This document shows positions 36,221 to 44,571 of a stretch of DNA of 64,000 nt, piece after piece; positions within the stretch are counted from its first letter, which is position 1, and each line of letters starts with the position of its first letter. A program made the position numbers and the translations under genes. This stretch comes from Coriobacteriia bacterium (GTDB lineage: Bacteria > Actinomycetota > Coriobacteriia > Coriobacteriales > UMGS124). The notes under the pieces are model-generated. The model saw nothing but the letters and a program-made list of their open reading frames with translations. It had not been told where the DNA came from and searched no databases. The stretch covers positions 109,198 to 173,197 of the forward strand of contig JAGZEG010000007.1 in NCBI GenBank assembly GCA_018368455.1, read 5' to 3'.

Positions 36221-36724
36221 GTGAGCTACCTAGACGACTTGAAAGCACTGTTCAGCGACGACCCCGATTCGCCCGAGGAGGACGGCGGCGCCACCGTCCC
36301 CGCCCTGACGACGCTCGAAACGGTGCGCCACCAGTTCGAGGAGGCCCGCCTCCCCGTTGTCGAGCACCCGAACGGGCTCTTCACGACCAACGGAGAGCGT
36401 CGGGGCTGCGGCTTTGCGACTGTGGAGGCCCTCGTCGACGAAGAGTCCGGCACGTGCATGTTCAACATTGACACGCACTTGCGCGTCAGCCCCGAGAACG
36501 TCCGTCCCGTCAAGAGGATGATGCGTTCGATCAACAGCGCGCTCATCCAGACCGGTCTTTCGATCGGAGACGGCACCGTGCACTTCATCCCCGACGAGCC
36601 TATAGACATACGAGGGGGCGGGGACATCGCGCTAGCCATCAACCGCGGCCTGTCGACCATCCACGAAAACGCTTGGCGCTTCACCGCCATCGACGCGGGC
36701 ATTCCCGCGTGGAAGCTCGACTAG
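36221..36724 (+). CDS. YbjN-like protein (type III secretion chaperone-like fold)
   Basis: 167 residues from a GTG start with AAAGGAG just upstream. After an acidic N-terminus the sequence LPVVEHPNGLFTTNGERRG, FNIDTHLRVSPENVRPVKRM and NSALIQTGLSIGDGTVHF follows the strand-helix rhythm of YbjN/chaperone-like domains. Such proteins are thought to bind partner proteins. It is the first gene of a plus-strand set leading to the AAA+ ATPase. Assignment to YbjN is by pattern only. Confidence 0.6.
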   Translation: MSYLDDLKALFSDDPDSPEEDGGATVPALTTLETVRHQFEEARLPVVEHPNGLFTTNGERRGCGFATVEALVDEESGTCMFNIDTHLRVSPENVRPVKRMMRSINSALIQTGLSIGDGTVHFIPDEPIDIRGGGDIALAINRGLSTIHENAWRFTAIDAGIPAWKLD

Positions 36725-36770
36725 CCCCTCCCGCAATCCGGACGCACCACATTCTCCGAAAGGACGTCTC

Positions 36771-37229
36771 ATGAGCATCGTCACGAGCTCCTGCCTCCCT
36801 CACAAGGGCTCCCAGCTGTGCGGGCAAACCCTCGTCCCCAACGACGACTCCTCGCTCTTTGCCTGCTACCCCTGCTCCAACATCACGGTCTGCGTCTCGT
36901 ATGAGATCGGCGACAGCCATCCCCCCTACCTGCGCATGCTCCCGGCCATCCAGATTCCCGAATTCGCTCGCGAAGACACGAAGAAGCTCCTGTACACCCA
37001 CGAAGACGACCGTTTCGGCGACGTGACGATCGACAAGGATGACGGAGAGATCGTCATGCGCCGTACGCTGGCCGACCGCACCCTCGAGACGGCGGAGCGA
37101 GAGCTGTCCGGCTGTCTGGAGTTCCTTGACGACGTGGCCTACCCCGCCCTGCGCTCGGTCATCGCGCGAGCCCACAGGAAGCGCCCGCGCAAGGGCACCG
37201 ACGACGAGTGGCCCCTCGCCTTCGAGTAA
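36771..37229 (+). CDS. YbjN-like or related small protein
   Basis: 152 residues. AAAGGACGTCTC precedes the ATG. The C-terminal half (DVTIDKDDGEIVMRRTLADRT, RELSGCLEFLDDVAYPALRS) resembles the end of YbjN-type domains. The N-terminal part (SLFACYPCSNITVCVSYE) holds several cysteines. It lies between the 36221 gene and the AAA+ gene, 9 bases before the latter, so all three are likely translated together. Function is unknown. Confidence 0.6.
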   Translation: MSIVTSSCLPHKGSQLCGQTLVPNDDSSLFACYPCSNITVCVSYEIGDSHPPYLRMLPAIQIPEFAREDTKKLLYTHEDDRFGDVTIDKDDGEIVMRRTLADRTLETAERELSGCLEFLDDVAYPALRSVIARAHRKRPRKGTDDEWPLAFE

Positions 37230-37238
37230 GGAGTGACT

Positions 37239-38420
37239 ATGGCAGCAACTGCCCGGTACTTCGCCGGGGTACTCAACCTGGGCGAGCAACCCGACTACGA
37301 GCAGGTCGCCCGCACCATCGACCTGATGCGTGCCAGTGGCGTGCCGGTGGAGCCCCTGCCAGCGGTCGTGCGCGACGGGACGACGAAGCTGCCGTTTCTC
37401 GCAAAGGGGCGGACGGTGCCCTCCCCGCTCGACAACGAGCTGCGCGACCCGCGCGGCGACATCGAGCGTCTGTCTCGCTGGCACCTCGACGCCTACGCCA
37501 ACGTCGACCCGCGCAAGGCGGGCGCCGACACGCTGGACGCCCTCGTGCGCCTCGAGCGTGAGTCCTCCGACCGGGAGGGAAACGTGCGCCCAGCCGACCT
37601 GCGACCTCGCCCCGAGCCTTGCCGAGACCTCGAGCGCGTCTTCGAAGGCCTCGTGGGGCTCGACCGCCAGCAGGCCGTCCTACGCAAAGTGGGCACGCTG
37701 GCCGCCAAACACGGGCGCGAAGCCGTGGGATGCCTGCACATGGCGTTCCTCGGCGCCCCGGGCACCGGCAAGACGGAGCTGGCACGGCGCCTGCTCTCCT
37801 ACTACGAGGCGCTCGGCGTCACGGGCGGCGGCTCGTTCGTCAAGGTGAGTGCCGCCGACCTCGTGGGGCGCTACGTCGGCACGAGCGCGGCGCGCACCCG
37901 CTCAGCGCTTGACCGGGCCCGCGGTGGACTGCTGTTCGTCGACGAGGCGTATGCGCTCATGGACTCGAGCAGCTACGGCCAGGAGGCCATCGACACGCTC
38001 GTCGACGGCCTGGAGGATAGGCGAGACGAGCTCGTCTGCGTCTTTGCCGGCTATCCCGACGAGATGGAGCAGCTCTTCGCGCGCAACCCGGGCCTGCGCG
38101 ACCGCTTCGCCTTCCGCGTGGCGTTCGACGACTACACACCCGCCGAGCTCGCCCAGATATTCCGCCTGCTGGCACAGGCGCGGGGATTCTCGGTCGACGA
38201 TGGCGCACTCAAGGCGGCGAAGCGTCTGCTCGGGCAGCTCCGGGGCACGAGAGGCTTTGCCAACGCCCGCACGGCGCGCCGCCTCATGGAGCGCTGTCTG
38301 CTCGAAGCCGCCCAGGCCCGCGACGAGGCGCTCATCTGCGCGCCGGACGTCGAGGCGGCCTACGCTGAGCCCGATCTGGGGGGCGACGCCCGATCCGCCC
38401 GCATCGGCTTCACGGCGTAG
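37239..38420 (+). CDS. CbxX/CfqX-type AAA+ ATPase
   Basis: 393 residues. The ATG at 37239 follows AAGGAG by five bases; a GTG at 37233 overlaps that site. An N-terminal helical region (about 1-130) leads to the AAA+ domain with Walker A GAPGTGKT (172-179), VGRYVGTSAARTRSAL, Walker B GGLLFVDEAYAL (about 231-240) and arginine-finger region NPGLRDRFAF. CbxX proteins are ring ATPases that remodel enzymes or secretion machines such as rubisco activase and EccA of type VII secretion. No rubisco or ESX gene is in the window. It ends 4 bases before the convergent Crp/Fnr gene. Confidence 0.85.
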   Translation: MAATARYFAGVLNLGEQPDYEQVARTIDLMRASGVPVEPLPAVVRDGTTKLPFLAKGRTVPSPLDNELRDPRGDIERLSRWHLDAYANVDPRKAGADTLDALVRLERESSDREGNVRPADLRPRPEPCRDLERVFEGLVGLDRQQAVLRKVGTLAAKHGREAVGCLHMAFLGAPGTGKTELARRLLSYYEALGVTGGGSFVKVSAADLVGRYVGTSAARTRSALDRARGGLLFVDEAYALMDSSSYGQEAIDTLVDGLEDRRDELVCVFAGYPDEMEQLFARNPGLRDRFAFRVAFDDYTPAELAQIFRLLAQARGFSVDDGALKAAKRLLGQLRGTRGFANARTARRLMERCLLEAAQARDEALICAPDVEAAYAEPDLGGDARSARIGFTA

Positions 38421-38424
38421 CGGC

Positions 38425-39123
38425 CTATACCCCCGCTTGGACGCCACGGCGCACGGGCGGGCGCAGGTGCAGCTCGAAGTGGCTGCGGTCGTACTCGATC
38501 TGACCCTCGTCGCGCAGCCCCGACAGCTCGCGCGACAGGGCGGCGCGGTCGATGCACAGAAAGTCTGCCAACTCCTGACGATTGAGCGTCACGTCGAACG
38601 CGCTCGCCCCATGCCGGTGCGCCTCGTATTGCAAGTAGGCGATGAGCTTGCCGCGCGTCGTGCGCCGGCGTCGGATGTCCATGGCCGCCATAAGCTCCGC
38701 GTTGAGCGAGCCCAGCGACAGGGCGAGGTTGCCAAGCACCATCTTCGCGCACAGGACGCAATTGTCGCCACGTAGCTCGGCGTCGGGCACGCTGAAGTAG
38801 AGCACCCGGCTCTGCTCGCACGTCGTGACGACGATCTCGCGCAGCAGCGCCATACGGCTCGACTCCCGACAGAAAAGGGCCTGCCCCGGCATAAGCTCGT
38901 GCATGATTGTACGGTTGCCCTGCTCATCGTAGGTGCAGGCCAGAGCACGGCCCGTCATCAGGTACGCAACAAACCCCGGCGTGCCGTCCGCCGTCGCAAT
39001 GACCTCGCCCGCGTCAAGCTCGGCGAGGCGTGCGTTATAGCACTCGAGCAGATGGTCGATCTTCGAGGCCTTCACGCCATCGAAGAGCGGCAAGTCACGC
39101 GGGATCTCGTCCCGCGAAAGCAT
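38425..39123 (-). CDS. Crp/Fnr-family transcriptional regulator
   Basis: 232 residues. A cyclic-nucleotide-binding-type domain (ELDAGEVIATADGTPGFVAYL, ELMPGQALFCRESSRMAL) is followed by a winged helix-turn-helix (TLNRQELADFLCIDRAALSREL). A CVLC pair lies near residue 122, which is not the Fnr iron-sulfur arrangement. I prefer the ATG at 39123, preceded by GGGGAGGG about 14 bases away; an ATG at 39159 lies inside a strong palindrome. It is the last gene after the metal-type binding proteins and may control them. The effector is unknown. Confidence 0.85.
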   Translation of the reverse strand: MLSRDEIPRDLPLFDGVKASKIDHLLECYNARLAELDAGEVIATADGTPGFVAYLMTGRALACTYDEQGNRTIMHELMPGQALFCRESSRMALLREIVVTTCEQSRVLYFSVPDAELRGDNCVLCAKMVLGNLALSLGSLNAELMAAMDIRRRRTTRGKLIAYLQYEAHRHGASAFDVTLNRQELADFLCIDRAALSRELSGLRDEGQIEYDRSHFELHLRPPVRRGVQAGV

Positions 39124-39142
39124 GCGATGCAACGTGCCCTCC

Positions 39143-39174
39143 CCTGGGGCGGTACCCATCGATACCGCCCCAGG
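39143..39174. promoter_or_regulatory. Near-perfect palindrome between a binding-protein gene and the Crp/Fnr gene
   Basis: CCTGGGGCGGTA (39143-39154) and TACCGCCCCAGG (39163-39174) are perfect 12-base arms around an 8-base spacer. It lies 11 bases past one stop and 20 bases before the preferred start of the Crp gene. No T-run follows on either strand, so an operator or leader hairpin is at least as likely as a terminator. Confidence 0.55.
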
Positions 39175-39184
39175 GTAGCATTAC

Positions 39185-40318
39185 TTACTTCGCCGCGCCG
39201 CCGAAGAACGCGTCGTACTCGTCCTGCGGCAGGTCGTAGTTGTAGAAACGCTTGAAGAAGTCGACGGTCTCCTGGTGCAGGTCAATGTCATCGAACACGC
39301 CGGGAAACACCGTCTGGGCCAGCCACAGGAAGCCAAGCGGCGCCTCGGGCGAGGGACGATCCCACCAGAACGCGCCGATGGGGCAGGAGTAGACCTCACC
39401 GTTCTGGATGGCGGCGATGTCCTGCACGGCAGGGTCGCTCGTGAGCTCGGTGAGGTCCTTGCCGCCCTGGACGACGATGACGTCGGGGTTCCAGCCCAGC
39501 GCCTTCTCGATCGTGACGTCGCCGTTGAGGTCCTCGTCGGGCACGGCGAACGTTGCACCGATCGTGTCGACCCACACGCGACCCCAGTCGCCGGTGTTCG
39601 CCTTCGTGATGACAGGCGAGCCCAGGTAGTACACCTTGCGGGCGCGCTGCTCGTCCGTGAGCTTCGCCACGCGCTCGGCGATCTTGCTCATCATGTCGTC
39701 CCAGTACGCCACGAGCTCCTCGGCGCGCTCATCGTTACCGAAGAGGTGACCGACGTTGAGGAACTCCTGCTTGAGCGTGTCGACGGCCGCCCAGCCGATG
39801 AGCATGACGTACGTGCTCATGCCGACCTCGCGGATCTGGGCGTTGCCCTTCTCCGAGCTCACGCCGCACAGCACGATGTCAGGCGCCTGGGCCGCAATCG
39901 TCTCGACGTTCACGTCGTCGAACGAGCCACCGTTCACGACGTCGTTGAGCACCGGAAACATCTTGAGCAGCTGGGGGAACGCCTCCATGGAGGGCTCGGC
40001 AACGATCTTGTCGGGACCGCCGAAAATGACGGCCTCGTGCGTCGCGCCGCCGTTGCACGTGATGGCGACGCGCTCGATCTTCTCGGGCACGGCAACCTCG
40101 TTGCCCTGGGCGTCAATGACGATGGACGGGTCGTCGGAAGCGGCGATCGCGACCTGCTTGCCCTTGCCGCCACCCTTGCCCGAGCCCTTTCCGGCATCCT
40201 TCCCAGCAGAGGCGCCGTCAGCTGCGTACGCTGTGCCCGTCAGGACTGTCGCAGCACCCAGGGCGGCAGCGGCCGCCACGAAGCTGCGGCGGGAAAGAGG
40301 GGTGTTCACGCGTTCCAT
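39185..40318 (-). CDS. Tat-exported metal/siderophore-type substrate-binding protein (first copy)
   Basis: 377 residues. The ATG at 40318 gives MERVNTPLSRRSFVAAAAA, a Tat signal ending near AYAADG. A Gly/Lys-rich linker follows (about 37-54), then a periplasmic-binding-protein type 2 domain (Peripla_BP_2) with VAVPEKIERVAITCNGG and NVETIAAQAPDIVLCG. It would bind an iron chelate, corrinoid, heme or similar metal compound and dock on the FecCD-type permease encoded upstream. It is paralogous to the protein at 40396. A terminator-like hairpin lies between the two genes. Confidence 0.85.
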   Translation of the reverse strand: MERVNTPLSRRSFVAAAAALGAATVLTGTAYAADGASAGKDAGKGSGKGGGKGKQVAIAASDDPSIVIDAQGNEVAVPEKIERVAITCNGGATHEAVIFGGPDKIVAEPSMEAFPQLLKMFPVLNDVVNGGSFDDVNVETIAAQAPDIVLCGVSSEKGNAQIREVGMSTYVMLIGWAAVDTLKQEFLNVGHLFGNDERAEELVAYWDDMMSKIAERVAKLTDEQRARKVYYLGSPVITKANTGDWGRVWVDTIGATFAVPDEDLNGDVTIEKALGWNPDVIVVQGGKDLTELTSDPAVQDIAAIQNGEVYSCPIGAFWWDRPSPEAPLGFLWLAQTVFPGVFDDIDLHQETVDFFKRFYNYDLPQDEYDAFFGGAAK

Positions 40319-40347
40319 GGTGCTCCTTTTCGTGTCAGAAAACGTAG

Positions 40348-40373
40348 GTCCGGGCCGCACTGGCAGCCCGGAC
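40348..40373 (-). terminator. Terminator-like hairpin between the two binding-protein genes
   Basis: GTCCGGGC (40348-40355) pairs with GCCCGGAC (40366-40373) over a 10-base loop. It lies 22 bases past the second binding protein's stop. The minus strand continues CTACGTTTTCTG; the plus side has GTTTTTG. Confidence 0.6.
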
Positions 40374-40395
40374 GTTTTTGTCAGAAAAGCGCGCT

Positions 40396-41490
40396 CTACT
40401 TCGTACGCAGGAAAATGCCGTCGAGGTCCTCGTCCGTCAGGTCATAGTTGAAGAACTGGGCGTAGAACTCCTTGCACTTCGCCTCGACGTCGAAGTCGGC
40501 AAACGCCTCGGGATAGAGCGTCTTAGCGAGCCACGCGAAGCCGAGCGGCACCTCAGGCGAGGGAACGTCCCAGCTCATCGTGCCCTTCGGCGTCTTGTAG
40601 ACCGCGCCGTTCTTCACGGCCTTCAGGTCGGCATACGCCTCGTTCGTCAGGATGGCGTTCACGTCGCCCGACGTGCTGATGACGTCGGGATCCCACTCGG
40701 CAACCTGCTCGATGCTGACGTCGCTCGTCATGCCGTCCTTCTCGACAGCAGGGATGCCGCCCGCGCCCTTGATCCACGACGTCGCCCACGGGGTGTGGCT
40801 CGCGGCCGTGAGCTCTGCGCCGCAGCGGTAAACCGTCAGGCGATCCTCCTCGGGGATGGTCGCCAGCGTATCGGAGACGTAACCCAGCACGTCATCCCAG
40901 AACTTCATGAGCTCGTCGGCCGTGTCGGTCGTGCCGAGCAGCTTGCCGGCGTTCATATAGTCGTTGCGCATGGACTCAATCGTGGAGTTGGCCGTGCCGA
41001 GCGTGTACGTGGGGATGCCCAGCTCCTCAATGGCGGCGTTGCCCTTGTCAGACGTGCTCGACACGAACGCGAAGTCAGGCTCGGCGGCGGCGATCGTCTC
41101 GATGTTGACGTCGTCGAACGTGCCGGCGTCCACGGCGTCCTCGATCTGCGGGAACAGCTTCAGCACGAGCGGAGAGCTCTTAGCCATCGACGGGCTCACG
41201 ACAAGGCGGTCGGCGCCGCCGAATACGCACACGGTCTGCGTCGCGCCACCCATGCACGTGACGGCGATGCGCTCGATCTTCTCGGGAATGGCGACCTCGC
41301 GGCCCTTGTAGTCGATGACGACGCCGTCTTTGGCGGCAGAGGCGGCCTTGTCAGCAGCACCGCTCGCCTTCGCGTCGGCAGCCTTGTCGGAGGCAAGCGC
41401 CGTACCAGCCAGGCCGCAGGCGGCAAGCGCCGCGCCCAGGCCAGCCGTCGCCCGCACGAAGCCGCGGCGGGAAAGCATGTCTTTCTCCAT
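40396..41490 (-). CDS. Tat-exported metal/siderophore-type substrate-binding protein (second copy)
   Basis: 364 residues. The signal MLSRRGFVRATAGLGAALAAC holds a twin-arginine and an LAAC lipobox-like site. The mature part has VAIPEKIERIAVTCMGG and NIETIAAAEPDFAFVS, matching the first copy in the same places, so the pair arose by duplication. The family binds metal chelates outside the membrane. AAAGGGG lies eleven bases before the ATG at 41490. Having two binding proteins for one permease suggests two ligands or different affinities. Confidence 0.85.
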   Translation of the reverse strand: MEKDMLSRRGFVRATAGLGAALAACGLAGTALASDKAADAKASGAADKAASAAKDGVVIDYKGREVAIPEKIERIAVTCMGGATQTVCVFGGADRLVVSPSMAKSSPLVLKLFPQIEDAVDAGTFDDVNIETIAAAEPDFAFVSSTSDKGNAAIEELGIPTYTLGTANSTIESMRNDYMNAGKLLGTTDTADELMKFWDDVLGYVSDTLATIPEEDRLTVYRCGAELTAASHTPWATSWIKGAGGIPAVEKDGMTSDVSIEQVAEWDPDVISTSGDVNAILTNEAYADLKAVKNGAVYKTPKGTMSWDVPSPEVPLGFAWLAKTLYPEAFADFDVEAKCKEFYAQFFNYDLTDEDLDGIFLRTK

Positions 41491-41675
41491 AGTCCCAGAT
41501 CCCCTTTCGTCGGCGCGATGTCTCGCACCCTGTCTCCGGTGGCCTCGCCGCACACCCCCGGGCACGTCGCCGTCCTCGGCAACATGCCCGCCTGCGCGGT
41601 ACCGGCCGCCCTCGCTTCCATCTGCCGCCCGCCCCGACCACTCGGCACGAGACGGGCAACCTGTATGCACACCCT

Positions 41676-42599
41676 CTACGAGCGGGGGAATGTCACCACA
41701 TAGGGCCGCGTGATCTCCTGCGGCACCTGGCGCGCCGCCGCACCACGCAGCGTCGCGTCAATAAGCCCGTCGGCGTCCACGACGGCGCTGCTCGCCACGC
41801 ACGTCACACCGAGCTCCGCAAGCGCCTCGAAGGGCGCCCCGGAGGACGGGCCGAACATCACGACGTCACGGGCGCGTCTCGGCAGCGCCATGAGCTCGAA
41901 GAACGTCCCGTTCACGAGCGTGCAGCCCGTGAGGAACAGCACGTCAGCCTGCGCGAAGAGCGCCTCCGTGTCCTCGACGCCGTGGAAGCGCAGGCCCTGC
42001 GGGGCCGTCTCGACGCCCGCAGCCGTGACGTGCGCGCACATGAGATCGCAGGCCGGTCGCATGTCGATGACGTCGACGGTCGCCCCGCTCTGCCGCAGCT
42101 CGCGCATGAACATGCCGGCGCCCACAACGGCAACGCGGTCACTCGGGCGCACGAGGCTCCCCACGCAGTCGTCGAGCAGCTCAAGGCCGGAAGTCTCGAG
42201 CGCTGCGGGCTCGTTGCCGGGGGCGCTGGCAGCGTTGAGGCAGGCCAGCGCCAAACCGTCGGCGACGATGGCCCCGAGTTCCGTCCCGGCATCCGGGCTC
42301 GTCGCCCAGGCAAACGCAGCGCTCACCGGCTGGCCAATGAGTGGCTGCATGCGCTCGAGCGCTCCGAAGTCAAACGGGCCGTACACCTCGTGCGCGCCCG
42401 TGAACATGAAGGCGCGACCGACGTGGTTCCCCTCGAGGCGCACGACGAGCCACATGCCGCCGAACGCGATGTCTCGAATCGGCAGCGCCGCCGTCGCGGG
42501 ATCCGCCTGAGCCGCACGCTCCCACAGGCCGGGCAGGCCCAGCGCCAACCGCTCAGGAGCCAGAGCCGGCGCTGCGGCCCACCCGTTTCCCTCGGCCAT
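41676..42599 (-). CDS. DUF364/DUF4213 putative heavy-metal-chelation protein
   Basis: 307 residues. The N-terminal DUF4213-like part contains AFMFTGAHEVYGPFDFG, and the C-terminal Rossmann-like DUF364 part has RVAVVGAGMFMRELRQSGAT and VLFLTGCTLVNGTFFELMAL with VVMFGPSSGAPFEAL. This family is found with iron- and molybdate-type ABC transporters and is thought to bind metal or a metal cofactor in the cytoplasm. The ATG shares one base with the stop of the ATPase gene. Assignment is good; the exact role is unknown. Confidence 0.8.
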   Translation of the reverse strand: MAEGNGWAAAPALAPERLALGLPGLWERAAQADPATAALPIRDIAFGGMWLVVRLEGNHVGRAFMFTGAHEVYGPFDFGALERMQPLIGQPVSAAFAWATSPDAGTELGAIVADGLALACLNAASAPGNEPAALETSGLELLDDCVGSLVRPSDRVAVVGAGMFMRELRQSGATVDVIDMRPACDLMCAHVTAAGVETAPQGLRFHGVEDTEALFAQADVLFLTGCTLVNGTFFELMALPRRARDVVMFGPSSGAPFEALAELGVTCVASSAVVDADGLIDATLRGAAARQVPQEITRPYVVTFPRS

Positions 42600-43429
42600 C
42601 ACGCGTCCTCCCCTCGTCCGTGTGCCTCGGTCTCGCGCGGGTCGGGCAGCACGGGAATACACGCCGTGAGCTCGCCACCCGGCACGTCGTCGAAGTGCAG
42701 GTTCGTCACCTTGACCTTGATGCCATACGCCTCGTTGAGCGTCTTTTCCGTCACGATCTCCTCAACGGGCCCCACCGTGAACGGCTTCGTGCGCGACATG
42801 ACGACAGCCTTCGTGCAGGCCAGGTAGGCGTGGTCGGGGAAGTGCGACGTCATGATGACGCCGACGCCCTCCTGAGACAGACTCCTCACCTGCCCGAGCA
42901 CGCGCATCTGGTTGCCGTAGTCCAGGCTCGACGTCGGCTCGTCCATCATGAGGAACGCCGGGTGCTGCATGAGAGCGCGAGCGATGAGCACCATCTGCCG
43001 CTCGCCGCCCGACACCTCCGTGTACACCTTGTCGCGCAGGTACGACACGCCAAGGCGCTCGAGCACGGCCTCGGCGTCGCGATAGGCCCGCTTCGAGGGG
43101 CCGGTAAACAGGTTCTCGCGCACGACGGAACCCATGACGACAACGTCAAGCACGCTGAACGGGAACGGCGGCTCGTGGACCTGCGGCACGTAGCCGATGA
43201 GCGACGCCACCTGCTTGCGATCGTTGTGGTTCACGCGCTGGCCGTCGACGTACAGGCCGCCCCCCGTGAACGGGATGAAGCCGAGCAGGGCCTTGAACAG
43301 CGTCGTCTTGCCCACGCCGTTGGGGCCGAGCAGACAGAGCACCCCGCCGCTCTCGAGCTCGAAACTGACGTCATGCACGATGTCGGCGCCGCCGTAACCC
43401 GCGCAGACGCCCTTTGCCTCGATGATCAT
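42599..43429 (-). CDS. ABC transporter ATP-binding protein (FecE/BtuD type)
   Basis: 276 residues. Walker A GPNGVGKTT, Q-loop GYVPQ, signature VSGGERQMV, Walker B LMMDEPTSSLDYGN and H-loop TSHFPDHAY are all present. It powers the FecCD-type permease, whose stop codon it overlaps by four bases (ATGA). A much longer upstream frame is open but has no coding support. The operon order is permease, ATPase, DUF364, then two binding proteins. Confidence 0.9.
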   Translation of the reverse strand: MIIEAKGVCAGYGGADIVHDVSFELESGGVLCLLGPNGVGKTTLFKALLGFIPFTGGGLYVDGQRVNHNDRKQVASLIGYVPQVHEPPFPFSVLDVVVMGSVVRENLFTGPSKRAYRDAEAVLERLGVSYLRDKVYTEVSGGERQMVLIARALMQHPAFLMMDEPTSSLDYGNQMRVLGQVRSLSQEGVGVIMTSHFPDHAYLACTKAVVMSRTKPFTVGPVEEIVTEKTLNEAYGIKVKVTNLHFDDVPGGELTACIPVLPDPRETEAHGRGEDA

Positions 43430-44571
43430 GCCGACTCCTTCTTGCGCTTGAACAGCAGGTAGACGAAGAAGGGAGCGCCGATGAGCGACGTGAGAATGCC
43501 CAGCGGGATCTCGGCCGTGAACAGCGTGCGCGCCAGGCAGTCGACGACGAGCAGGAAGATGCCGCCCACGAGCAGGGACATCGGCACGAGGTTCTTGTAG
43601 TTGGGCCCCACGATGAAGCGGCACATGTGCGGGATGATGAGGCCGATCCAGCCGATCATGCCCGCCACGGCCACCGACGTCGCCGTCAGCAGCGTCGCGC
43701 ACAGGATGAGGCCGCCGCGGATGCGCTTGACGTTCAGCCCGAGCGACTGGGCCTCCTCGTCGCCGAACACCATGACGTTGAGGCGCCAGCGCAGCAGGAA
43801 CGTGGGGACGACGCCGATGAGCAGCGGCACGATGAGGAACAGGACGTCGTTCTTGTTGACGTTGGCCAGGCTGCCCATGAGCCAGTACGTGATCTCGGGC
43901 AGCTTGGACTCCGGGTCGGCCACGTACTTGATGAGCGTGATGAACGACGAGAACAGCGTCGAGACGACCATGCCCGCCAGGATGAGCATGAGCACGGCGT
44001 CCTTGCCGCGACTCACGCGCTGGCAGATGAGGTAGGCCACGGCAACGGCCAGGATGCCGAACACGAAGGCGTTGAGCTGCACCATGGCGTAGGGCAGCGA
44101 GAACAGCAGCGCGAGCGCCGCGCCAAAGCCCGCGCCCGAGCTTGCGCCCAGGATGTCGGGAGACACCATCGGGTTGCGGAAGAGCCCCTGGTAGACGGCG
44201 CCAGCCACCGCGAGCGCCGCGCCGATGCCGATGGCGGCGCAAATGCGCGGCAGGCGCACCTTCCACATGATCGTCTGCGCCATGGCGGGCTCGGAGCACT
44301 CGAAGCCGAATATGCGCGAGCCGATGATATTGAGCACGCCGGCGGGCTCGATCGGATACTGGCCGATCATGAACGAGCCGAAGAACAGCACGACGAGGAG
44401 GACGGCCGCGATGCCAATGGCGGCGTGCAGCTTAGCCGGAGAAGGCGCGCGGTCCGATCCCGGCAGCCCCGGCTGGGCATGTCCCCGGCGCGGCACGGAA
44501 CTGTGCCTCGAGGGCGAAGGCGCCTCGGAGTCTGGAGGTGTTTCCACCTCGGGCTGTATAGTTTCTGCCAT
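43426..44571 (-). CDS. FecCD-type ABC transporter permease
   Basis: 381 residues. The ATG at 44571 follows GGGGGAG by about nine bases. After a Pro/Ser-rich cytoplasmic N-terminus of about 48 residues, nine to ten membrane segments appear. Motifs include RLPRICAAIGIGAALAVAGA, FRNPMVSPDILGASSGAGFG and GMIGWIGLIIPHMCRFIVG, all typical of iron-siderophore and B12 permeases. Only one permease gene exists, so it likely forms a homodimer. It is the first gene of the metal-type operon. Confidence 0.9.
   Translation of the reverse strand: MAETIQPEVETPPDSEAPSPSRHSSVPRRGHAQPGLPGSDRAPSPAKLHAAIGIAAVLLVVLFFGSFMIGQYPIEPAGVLNIIGSRIFGFECSEPAMAQTIMWKVRLPRICAAIGIGAALAVAGAVYQGLFRNPMVSPDILGASSGAGFGAALALLFSLPYAMVQLNAFVFGILAVAVAYLICQRVSRGKDAVLMLILAGMVVSTLFSSFITLIKYVADPESKLPEITYWLMGSLANVNKNDVLFLIVPLLIGVVPTFLLRWRLNVMVFGDEEAQSLGLNVKRIRGGLILCATLLTATSVAVAGMIGWIGLIIPHMCRFIVGPNYKNLVPMSLLVGGIFLLVVDCLARTLFTAEIPLGILTSLIGAPFFVYLLFKRKKESA

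Noticed and set aside
38421..38424. A terminator between the convergent AAA+ and Crp/Fnr genes
   Set aside because: The genes are 4 bases apart and no hairpin fits outside coding sequence.
41560..41589. Hairpin between the DUF364 and second binding-protein genes
   Set aside because: Only 5 plus 4 pairs with internal loops and no T-run; too weak to call.
43430..44299. Upstream extension of the FecE-type ATPase frame
   Set aside because: It overlaps the permease gene in another frame and reads as Arg/His-rich nonsense; the ATPase starts at 43429.
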